Assembly: GCA_025603075.1 (NCBI GenBank)
Contig: MU626326.1
Coordinates: forward strand, 1-64,000
Direction of reading: 5' to 3'
DNA from: Neoconidiobolus thromboides FSU 785
Lineage: Eukaryota; Entomophthoromycota; Entomophthoromycetes; Entomophthorales; Neoconidiobolaceae
DNA: 64,000 bases
Made by a program: the position numbers and the translations under genes. Positions 1 to 8,930 of the stretch are shown piece by piece. The notes beneath the pieces are model-generated. The model did no database searches and was not told the origin of the DNA. It was given only the letters and a program-made list of their open reading frames with translations. Within the stretch, counting starts at the first letter, position 1. Each line of letters opens with the position of its first letter.

Positions 1-1414
1 TAAATTCTCTGTTATCTTCGTAAGGTAAGCTGGGATTGATCTTTTAATTTTTCTATTTTCTATAGACTCTATAACTCTAATTGGAACTATATCGCTTTTT
101 TTGATGTATCGGATACTGTATAACAACGTAGTTTGTTGTTATGTTTAATAAAGTGTAAATACTTCTTAATGCCCTGCATCTCTATTATTCTTTTTGTATT
201 TTTGTTTCTTTTATACTTTTTAAAAATTATATCTGTTTTCTCATTATTAACAGTCGAGTTATTAATTTTATTATGCTCACAAATAAAAGCCTCAAATCTT
301 GAAATTAATTGATCAATATCTTCTATTTTACCTAGTGCTTCAAAACTACTTTTCCATTTTGAAAGATTTCCAAAATATCTATCAACTATACTTTTTCCAT
401 GATGCTCAGCAAAAAAATTAAGATTAACATTCAAACTACTATTTATTTTATGAATTTTTTAAACATATAATGCAGGAACTTCTGGGATTTAAAATGATTT
501 CCTGTATCTACTCATATATTAGTTTTTGTAAACTTTTTAAATAAAAGCTTTGTAGAGATTAAATCGATTAAACAATCTCGTACATATGGGGATGTATTTT
601 TGTGTTTAAGAATTTTACTAACAAATCTTCCGCTTAAATAATGCTTAAAAAATGGAAAAAACAATGAAGTCAAAAAAAACACTCTCATATGCTGAATCAT
701 GATTTAATATTTCAGATAGATAATCAAAGTAAACTTTGCCTGTTGTTTTATCATCTTTTAGATATAAAACACCAAAACTCAATACTGATATAGCTTGTTT
801 ATTATAATAACCTAAATTTATTGAACCTGGTTTTGTTGCTATTTCCATATTTTGTTTAAAATCTAAAATTCTTATACAACTTCTATTATTTAATTTTTTG
901 ATAGTTTCATTAAATGTGTTTTTTTTAAGTATCAACACAGAATTTATGTAATTTGTATAATTTTTCCTCTTCATTAGAAACTTCTTCTATCTCTATTTCG
1001 TTTTCAAATAACTTTTTTCTAACTGTATACTGGACACATATATTACATAGATCCGTTTTTCTTGCTGCATTTTTGAAATTATTTGCTATATATTTAAGAA
1101 ATGCTGACCTAGCTACTACTTTATCTTTTAAATCATTAAAATATTTACTGTATATCATTCTTCTACTTTTATTTAATATATATATTATCTGATGAATATT
1201 TACTATCATTATTTTTTTTATTAAATCTTGATGAAATAGTTGAATCATTTAGTAAAGATTGTATAATAGTTTCAATTTGCTCATCTTTAATTTTTTTGTA
1301 TTTTTAATAACAGGTTGTAATGTTGATATTTTACTACTATTATTACTTATTTTTGAATAATCATATTGATTTCTATTTATATTAAACTCAAAACTTTTAC
1401 ATTCATCAAAAGAA
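1..1414 (-). pseudogene. Decayed DDE-type transposase, relic 1 (cut by window edge)
   Basis: Four broken open frames on the minus strand join into one transposase-like protein. From N to C they show a Cys pair (DLCNIC), a first acidic motif (ILDFKQN), SVLSFGVLY, YLSEILNHDS, a second acidic motif (VDTGNHFKS) and a third (FFAEHHGKSIVD). The order D...D...E and the HGKS-D-HFG signature fit a DDE cut-and-paste transposase. I cannot name the superfamily with confidence. The frame is broken by a TGA just before VDTGNHF, by shifts, and by a MITE at 587-687. The C-terminus runs off the window at base 1. A paralogous relic lies at 49340-50660. The N-terminal part (about 1249-1410) is rich in Asn, Ser and Lys and carries no recognised domain. 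Confidence 0.75.
587..687 (+). mobile_element. MITE copy 1, inserted in transposase relic 1
   Basis: This is a 101-bp element starting TGGGGATGTATTTTT and ending AAAACACTCTCA. It has imperfect ~16-bp terminal inverted repeats and an inner AGCGCT palindrome, and is flanked by TA on both sides. Relic 2 near 50108 has the empty site (GCATATGCTG), which shows directly that TA is the duplicated target. Confidence 0.9.
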
Positions 1415-1416
1415 TA

Positions 1417-1517
1417 TGGGGATGTATTTTTATGTTTAAGAATTTTACTAATAATTTTTCCACTTAAATAGCGCTTAAAAGATAGAAGAAGTGATGAAGT
1501 CAAAAAAGACACCCTCA
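1417..1517 (+). mobile_element. MITE copy 2
   Basis: This 101-bp copy of the same family is flanked by TA at 1415-1416 and 1518-1519. It lies at the 5' edge of transposase relic 1, so the relic's N-terminus may continue beyond it or be lost. Confidence 0.9.
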
Positions 1518-1631
1518 TATACTGAAGCTATAGTTGATAATAATGCTACTTATTAATTTTTATTTTCTGTTTCCCTCAAAGCACTAATTTTATACATTGC
1601 TTGATTAATTTTATTATTATCGATAGTAAAC

Positions 1632-2095
1632 TGTGAAATCTGGTACTCAGGGTTTGGAGTCAAGAATAGCTATTGCTGGGTTGACTACACTATAAGTCGA
1701 AAGGTCTTAGTTTATGTGACTAAGATAGACTTAGATTATGAGAAATAGCACGTAATAGGTTACAAGCTATATAAGACAAATAGAATAGATAATATTAATG
1801 TAAAATCTACGAAAAATACTATTAAGAAAACTTAGTGGCTTTATTAAATGTTCGAGATATCAGTAAATAATTCAGTTAAGAAGCCTCGAGCTATTATGTT
1901 TTAGAATCTCTTTTACACTCCGATAAGTATAAATATCAAAACGAGAGGAGAATATTCTTTGAGACGAAGATAGAAATTCTCATAACAAATCAAACTAAGA
2001 ACGTGGAATTGATTTTCTCTGAACTCGAGAACACAACAGCTTAGGCGATTGTTATGTTATAATTAACCATGGGACTGACAAAGCGATATTTCACA
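1632..2095 (+). mobile_element. Solo-LTR-like repeat L1 (464 bp)
   Basis: The repeat begins TGTGAAATCTGGTACT and ends GATATTTCACA, giving TG...CA ends with an 8-bp inverted terminus TGTGAAAT/ATTTCACA, as in LTRs. Its length matches L2, L4 and L5. No internal retrotransposon coding region adjoins it. Flanks are AAAC on the left and GAAG on the right. The match lies crosswise with L2 (see findings). A non-autonomous DNA element with an 8-bp TIR is the alternative. Confidence 0.7.
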
Positions 2096-2517
2096 GAAGT
2101 TAATCCAAATTTTAAATTTTAAATTTATATATGATGTGATGGTTAAATCTAAAAAGCCTAAATTAAATCTCTCTACTTAAAACTTATTTTAATTGTTTCC
2201 TTTTCTTAAATAGTTAATTTTTCTAACTACATATTTTACGTTATTTCTGTTAAGTATTTAGTAAATATATAATATATAATTATATAATTATATAAATACA
2301 GCTATTTGGCTTTATTTTTTGTTGAAATAAAAGTAAAATACAAACTTTCATAGCTAAACTTCGAAATAGAATTTTTGAAAATTTCAATACAATAGGGAGG
2401 AGTACACAATATAAACATTGTAATTCATTTACATCAATTTTAAGAGCTACTTATAATAACCCAGGGTTTATGGAATTTATAATAAAGCAAAACAAAGAAA
2501 AGACATTATGAAAGTTT
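2096..2517. other. 422-bp spacer between inverted LTR-like repeats
   Basis: AT-rich spacer with no open frame. It includes a run of alternating ATATA/TTATAT around 2267-2297. The crossed target duplications of L1 and L2 imply that this segment has been inverted relative to the ancestral order. Confidence 0.6.
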
Positions 2518-2981
2518 TGTGAAATATCGCTTTGTCAGTCCCATGGTTAATTATAACATAACAATCGCCTAAGCTGTTGTGTTCTCGAGCTCAGAGGAAA
2601 TCAATCCCATGTTCTTATTTTGATTTGTTATGAGAATTTCTAGCTCTATCCAAAAGAATATTATCTTCTCATTTTGATATTTATACTTTTCAGAGTATAA
2701 AAGAGTTTACAGAGTATAATAGTTCGAGGCTTCTTAACTGAATTATTTACTGATATCTCGAACATTTAATAAAGCCACTAAGTTTTCTTAATAGTATTTT
2801 TCGTAGATTTTACATTAATATTATCTATTCTATTTGTCTTATATAGCTTGTAACCTATTACGTGCTATTTCTCATAATCTAAGTCTATCTTAGTCACATA
2901 AACTAAGACCTTTCGACTTATAGTGTAGTCAACCCAGCAATAGCTATTCTTGACTCCAAACCCTAAGTACCAGATTTCACA
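2518..2981 (-). mobile_element. Solo-LTR-like repeat L2 (464 bp), inverted to L1
   Basis: Reverse-complement copy of L1 with the same 464-bp length and mostly identical sequence; the main divergence is near 2640-2720. Flanks are GTTT on the left and CTTC on the right. With L1 it forms a long potential hairpin of about 460-bp arms and a 422-bp loop. Confidence 0.7.
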
Positions 2982-2994
2982 CTTCTAAGTAAAT

Positions 2995-3019
2995 TCTGAA
3001 ACCAATTCGGACAACCCCA
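2995..3019 (-). repeat. Terminus of a second TIR element (TGGGGTTGTC type)
   Basis: On the minus strand this reads TGGGGTTGTCCGAATTGG and is followed outside by TA. The same terminus occurs at 48890-48912. It resembles the MITE terminus TGGGGATGT but has different inner sequence, so it marks a second TA-targeting family. The other end of this copy is not found nearby. Confidence 0.45.
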
Positions 3020-3533
3020 TATAATTAATTTAATAATAACTGTTACTGATTATTAAATTAAGCAATATCTTTAAGTATTAATTTTATTAATTAATAAAGA
3101 ATTAGTTTTTATATTAGATAATAATAATACAAAATTTTAACTATTTTAATATATAAACTATTGTATTAACAGCTTTATAAATAATTTAACTATAACTTAT
3201 ATAGTAAATTTAGCTTTAAATGATTTTACAACTGAAAATTATTACATTTTGAATTCAAGTACAATCAATTCAAAGTTTTTTTATTAAAATTTGTCATAAA
3301 AGTTTTTAGCACTTAATTGTAAAAAATATCTTTATACTTTAATGTCTATATTTGACAGCTATAATAAAAAACGATTATTATTGTATTTCTTATATATAGC
3401 CACCTAGTTAAAATATAAAGAAATTCCTTAATATAGTAATTTAAGGCTTTTAACTAAATTGTTCCTTAATGGTATGCTTTTTAATAAAATCACTAAATTT
3501 TATAATATTATTTATTTTATATAGTTTATTATA
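3020..3533. other. AT-rich intergenic, nothing recognised
   Basis: Very AT-rich sequence with no long frame, RNA gene or repeat match that I can see. Confidence 0.5.
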
Positions 3534-3633
3534 TGAAGGTGCTTTTCTTGGCTTCATTGTTTTTTCCATTTTTTAAGCACTATTTAAGTGGAAAAATTGT
3601 TAGTAAAATTCTTAAACATAAAAATACATCCGT
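3534..3633 (-). mobile_element. MITE copy 3 (degenerate ends)
   Basis: Inner sequence matches the family (AAGCACTATTTAAGTGG, TTAGTAAAATTCTTAAACA). The outer GGGG and CCCC are eroded to GAAGG and ATCCG, and TA flanks remain. Confidence 0.75.
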
Positions 3634-3877
3634 ATATGCTAGCTTTACTGGTTTAAGTTTATTTTGATTATATAAACTAGAGCTTTTTAATTTAGAACCA
3701 GTTAAAAAAAAACTGTTTTTTACTAGTTATTTAATATTGACTTTTATAAGTATTAATTGATGTTTTTATTTTATGCTTAAAATCATTAGAGTTTTATATT
3801 TTATTTAAAGATAAGTTTTTAAATTATTAAATTATTAAATAGAACATAAATACTGCTTGACTTTCATTATTTCTATT

Positions 3878-3977
3878 TGGGGATGTATTTTTATGTTTAA
3901 GGATTTTATTAACAAATTTTCCGCTTAAATAGCGCTTAAAAATGGAAAAAATTGTGAAGTCAAAAAAAACATTCCCA
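3878..3977 (+). mobile_element. MITE copy 4
   Basis: About 100 bp, TGGGGATGTATTTTT to AAACATTCCCA, with the AGCGCT core. The flanks are TT on each side instead of TA, either mutated or a variant target. Confidence 0.85.
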
Positions 3978-4025
3978 TTTATTGTTATTTTTTTAGTTAA
4001 ATTTTCAAAATTTTGATAACATATA

Positions 4026-4109
4026 AGGGTATTTTTTTGGTTTTAGTAGTTTTTCCACTCAAATAGCGCTTAAAAAATGAAAAAAGTAGTGGTCAAAGAA
4101 ACATTCCCA
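4026..4109 (+). mobile_element. MITE copy 5, fold-back derivative
   Basis: The right half is a standard family right arm, from ACTCAAATAGCGCT to AAACATTCCCA. The left half (GGGTATTTTTTTGG, TAGTAGTTTTTCC) is close to the reverse complement of that same arm rather than the normal left arm. The copy is therefore a near-palindrome. Confidence 0.65.
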
Positions 4110-4470
4110 TTTAATAAAAAATGAGTAAAAAATTTTAGCTAACTATTTATAACAAATTAAAGAATTTTAATTTTAATTTTAATAGTTAACAAAGTTATAA
4201 ATAAAAGAATAATATACAATAAGTAAATCATATAAAAAATTGATAAAAAATAATATAATTAAAAAATAAAATAAGTTTATTAAAATTATACATAATAAAA
4301 GTTAAAAAGAAAAGTCATTACAACAAAAAGTTTTTTTAATATTTGATATTAAAGTGTTATATAAAGCACATTGTTAGTTATGATTTTTTACTATAAACAA
4401 CTAATTTAAAAACTTTTATAGCTTTTTTACTAAGCATTAACTTTTATAACTTATAAATTCAAGTATTAGG
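4110..4470. other. AT-rich intergenic, nothing recognised
   Basis: Long A- and T-rich runs with no feature I can support. Confidence 0.5.
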
Positions 4471-4932
4471 TGTGAAATCTGGTACTCAGTGATTGGAGTC
4501 GAAAGCAGTTATTGCTTGGTTGCCTATGCTGTAAACCGAAAGGTCTTAGTTATGTGACTAAGATAGACTCGAATTATGAACAATAGGACGTAATAGGCTA
4601 CGGACTATGTAAGACAAATAGAATAGACAATACTACTATAAAATATATGTGAAACACTATCAGAAAGATTTAGTGGCTTTATTAAAGGTACAATATCAGA
4701 GAATAGTTCAACTAAAAGCCTTGAGTTATCATGTTCTAAAATCTCATTTATACTTTAACAAGTATGGCTGTCAAGACAGCAAGATAATGTTCTTCGGAAT
4801 TACATGACAAAAATTCTCATAGCAAATCAAAATAAGAGCTTGGGGTTGCTTGTGCCTGAACTCGAGAACACAATAACTTAAGTAATTCTTATATTATAGT
4901 CAATCATAGAGCTGACAAGGTGGTATTTCGCA
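4471..4932 (+). mobile_element. Solo-LTR-like repeat L3 (diverged)
   Basis: Starts TGTGAAATCTGGTACT and ends GTATTTCGCA, about 462 bp in the same order as L1 but clearly more diverged, so an older insertion. Flanks TAGG and GTAT do not match. The terminal A-to-G change (TTTCGCA) shows decay. Confidence 0.65.
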
Positions 4933-5414
4933 GTATTAACAAATAAATTTTAATCATATTTAATAAACTTTGTATTAGAACAAAACTTTATGAATATTAA
5001 ATTTGCTATCAGAATATTATAATCAAATATAGTTTATTTAAATTAATAAAAAAAATTAAACTTTTTCAAACTTTATTTATATTGTTTTATAAAGTTTTCA
5101 AAAGATAAAAAAGTTTTTGAAAGCAAAAGCTATGTTCAATAATGATTGACAATAATTGATTGTTATAAACGCTTTGTAAAAAACAAAAGAAACTAATATT
5201 TACAAATAGACTAAATTTAATATATAGTTATAGCCTAATCTTTTTGTTAAGCAGCTTATTGTGTGGCCAGCTGCTACTTGTTTAACCACTTCAAGACTTA
5301 ACTATAATTCAAAAGCAAAAAGGCTCACCTGAATAATCACTCAACTTTTTTCCTTTTTTCCTTTGTATTAAATAAACCATTTGTCCATAAGGGCTTAAGA
5401 TATTCAGAAAAACA

Positions 5415-5511
5415 TGGGAATGTTTTTTTGGTTTCATCAGTTTGTCATTTTAAGCACTATTTGAGTGGAAAGATTGTTAGTAAAACTATTAAACAAAAAA
5501 ATATATCCCCA
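5415..5511 (-). mobile_element. MITE copy 6
   Basis: TGGGAATGTTTTTTTGG to ATATATCCCCA, 97 bp, with the AAGCACTATTTGAGTGG core. The right flank is TA; the left flank is CA. It lies about 90 bp beyond the stop codon of the hemerythrin-like gene at 5603-6208. Confidence 0.85.
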
Positions 5512-5602
5512 TACAACTATAAAAGTAGTTTATTTAATAAAGCTCCGAGGTTCTTGGCATTAAGGTATTTAAACTCTAATTTAATTATATCTTTACATAA
5601 TA

Positions 5603-6208
5603 TCATACATATTTATAAGGATAACTAAAGCTATGAGACAACTTAATAATTTGATTATTGTTTAGTCTATTGAGCATAATTGGTAAATAGTCATCATTCA
5701 CTTTTCTGAAATGATTTTCATAATGCTAATGATTTTATTTTATTTTATTTTTTGGTTATATAATTTTATATTACCTCCAATAAGTGAGTAAAGTGTAGTT
5801 CAGATTGAGGATTCAACCCTTCTATTAAAAATATAGATTTAAAAGTACTCAATTCAATCATAAGTGTATCCAACCTTGCGTGTAACTTTTTTGCAATATC
5901 ATACTTTAAATAGAGCAATAAAAGGGGATAGAGACCTTTTTCTTCAAATAAATAGTAAATTGAAACTACGAAATTTAATACTTTTGTTTTTGTGGAGACA
6001 TGTTATTATTACTTTTTAATATTATGCTATTTAGAAATATAGAGCGGGGAACTTTCTTGAAATCGTCTTTTTGGAAGACTCGATACATATACGTGATATA
6101 ATCATAATCCTTTTTTATCGCAACATCAAATCGATCATCTTTAGAATGGGTATACATCCTATGGTTAAATAAGTTATAAACCCAACTTAAACTAGCATCA
6201 CTTTCCAT
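5603..6208 (-). CDS. Hemerythrin-like (HHE) paralogue with altered metal ligands
   Basis: Three exons, by splice-site reading: 6208-6013, 5965-5775 and 5725-5603, giving 169 residues. The first two exons are exactly as long as those of the neighbour at 7329-7997 (196 and 191 nt), and splice phases are identical, so the two genes are duplicates. The fold-defining pattern is kept (AIKKDYDYI, FEEKGLYPLLLL, LHARLDTL, HYENHFRKVNDDYLP). The first two ligand His of an HHE domain read as Tyr (KKDYDY, SIYYLFEE), and the DEE of the last helix reads NDD. I infer that iron binding is lost or changed. It could be a decaying gene, but the frame and splice sites are intact. No signal peptide. Confidence 0.65.
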
Positions 6209-7328
6209 TGTTTAATTTTTTAAATCATAAAAACCAAAAGCAAAAAGTTGTATTTTAAAAACTCATCTTATATCACTTTATAAGATGTTTTTATAATGAT
6301 TTGACACCACTTAGTATTTAGCACTTTAAAATCTAATCTATGCCAAAGTATGACATGTGGTAAACGTTATATTATAAGAGCAATAAAGAAGTTACAAAAC
6401 TGTAAAAATATAGTCTAAATTGTAATATAAATATTCAATATAGTTTTTATAATAGTATAGTTCGTTATCCGAGATATTAAATCTGCAAAATATGATATAA
6501 TCATAGGTACTGAACTATTATATATAAAATGTCAATTTAGAAACAAATGAGTTTAAATATTGGAAAATAAATTGACTAAAGCTCCAAATATCTTTAGTTT
6601 TGATGAAAAAGTCTGTTTCAAATACTGAGTTTTAAAAATTACAAGAATTTATAAGCAGAGTGTGATGCTTATTTTAAAAAAAGTTATTGTTTTACTTAAA
6701 ATTCCATGCTTGTGATTTCTAGTCTATTAGATTCTGGTGTTTTTAAACGGAATGGCTAAGTTAAATTTGTGTCCATCTCATAATTTAGATGGAAAATAGA
6801 CTTGATTCCTTATATTTGTGATTCTAAGCTTTATTATATATACTTATATAAAAATATAGAGTAATGCCATCTTTTTAAATATATCCCTGATAATCATACA
6901 CAAATAGGCATATAAGAAATTTAGACGCTTCATCCTAAGTAGAGCTCATCTATATATTTTTTAACTTATACTGTGCTTTAGGTTTATAAGTATACTAATA
7001 TATGATACCCAGCAAAAATTATATCATTAAATTATAGCTTTATTTATGATTGAATTATTACTCTCTCCCTTTAAATAAATTTTTAGCTTTAACTGCAAAA
7101 TCATATCATTAGAAATTTGACAGTATACAATTCTAGTTTAATAGCCCATAAATTAATTATTAATATTTACTAGTATTGATAAAATAGTACTTTATATATT
7201 TGGTGCTTTGAAGTTTTAATAGAAAATGTTTATAAAGCTTTATTAAGCAATGAATAGAGTGAGATTCTATTCTCCCAAAATCGGATTATCTGGAGCCAAA
7301 GGGTTAATTCTATTTAAATATTAAAGTG
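6209..7328. other. AT-rich intergenic between the two HHE genes
   Basis: About 1.1 kb without a supported gene, RNA or repeat copy. Confidence 0.5.
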
Positions 7329-7997
7329 TTAATAAACTATATTTAAAAGATGATACTTTTTGATATCAACCTTTTTAAACTCTAAATACGAGTTTAATAA
7401 AGATCTCTGCTCCTTTTGGGTTAACTCTTTTAAACAGGTTGGCATTTGGTAGTTCTCTTCGTCTCTTGCATGAATTTGGAATTCCTAAATCTAAATTTAA
7501 TTTTATCACAGTAATATATTTTTACATCAATGATTTCATCTAACCCTTTTTCGAACTCGTCACATATACCTTTTTTACCATATAATAGACTTAAATTATA
7601 CATATCGTTGCATAACTTTCGATGCTCTTGAAGCAGTTTCATTGCACTTTGTTCACCAAGAATTTGAAGTAGTACTGGGTATATAATGGTTTCTTCTGTT
7701 ATACAATGTGAGGATACTAATAATTAGTTACTTAATATACTAAACATAAAAAGTCTACAATATTAGATGGTCGAAAATACTTCATGTTAATTTTACCTTA
7801 CTCAATGCTACCATCTCATTTATATATTTCTTTTTCTCTGATTGAGAATTGGACTTTAATTTACTTAACTTATAAAGGTAAATTATACAGTCATGCTCTT
7901 TTTTTATAGCAATATCTATACTTTCTCCGTCTGAATGCTCAAATAACTTTAAGTTAAATATTTCATGTAACCAATTGGAATTATCAAAGGTAGACAT
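7329..7997 (-). CDS. Hemerythrin HHE cation-binding domain protein
   Basis: Three exons: 7997-7802, 7716-7526 and 7484-7329, giving 180 residues. Ligand motifs of the HHE four-helix bundle appear in order: KKEHDCI (helix 1), SHCITEETIIYP (helix 2), LLQEHRKL (helix 3) and QIHARDEENYQMP (helix 4). All expected His and Glu are present, so a non-haem di-iron or other metal site is likely. Function in fungi is poorly fixed: oxygen, NO or iron sensing and storage are known roles of the fold. The donor at 7801 (GTAAGG) was chosen because it keeps the frame into the SHCITEE helix. The second intron is only 41 nt. The neighbour at 5603-6208 is a duplicate. Confidence 0.8.
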
Positions 7998-8930
7998 TTT
8001 ATATTTTACTTGTATTAAAAAGTATCAAAATAATGTTCAAATACCTTTTATAGTTTAAAAATCTGTAATTTTTATTAACGTAAATAAAATGCAATTGTTC
8101 TAGATAGATCATTGAGATGTAACTTAGTCATAAGTTCAATTTGTTAGTTACATTAAAAATAATATAAGTGCTTATAAAAAAGATCGAAACACTCATGCAA
8201 TATGGTTTGGAAACCACTTATATGAAAATTCTTATCAATTACGACTATATTTATAAAATGAAAAAAGTATAGAATAACTCTAACTTTGTGTCCTCCTTTC
8301 TACTCTGTTAGCGCTTTATCTTTATTTTTATCATTTTAATTGATAATTAGGGGTTTCGTAATATTATAAAACTTTATTGCCACTTCAAAGCCATCCTTTG
8401 ATCACTAATGCTTTTTAAACTAGAGGCTTTGAACTTTACCAGATACATATTTTAAACTTAGTTATTAATAAACAACCATTTCAAATTATTTTTTTATTAT
8501 ATTTTTCGTGAGGCAATGCGATTTTTATTTTTTAATAGTCACCGTTTTGAACATTTATCCTACTTTTTAAAAGGAATAATTTATGTCTTTATAAAAAGCA
8601 TTTTGCTATAACAAAAATTCGAATGTTCTTTAACTCTTTTCTTCAAACATACTCTCATGTCTTTCTTTAGCACTATGATCTTATATATATCAATAATTAA
8701 CATAGAACTTCAATATTAAAAAGTTAATAGCTATTTAAAGAGAAAATAGTGATGAGCAAAGTGATTTTTAGTATTTTAAGTGACAATTACCTACGGTGTG
8801 TTTGTAGGTATTTCAATGAAATTGTTATACAAGCATTAAGAAAATGGAAACAATCACTAACCGTTTGCTCTAGCATGGCTGTTATTTTTATTTGAAATTC
8901 TACTTTATTTAGCTTCAACTTTGAAAATAT
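7998..8930. other. AT-rich intergenic, nothing recognised
   Basis: No coding frame, RNA gene or repeat-family match that I can support. Confidence 0.5.

Noticed and set aside
2096-2517. Internal region of a complete LTR retrotransposon between L1 and L2
   Set aside because: The repeats are inverted, not direct. The spacer is 422 bp and has no gag or pol frame.
5428-5628. 66-residue frame starting in a MITE
   Set aside because: It is the MITE arm read as protein, and the end overlaps the last exon of the HHE gene on the other strand.
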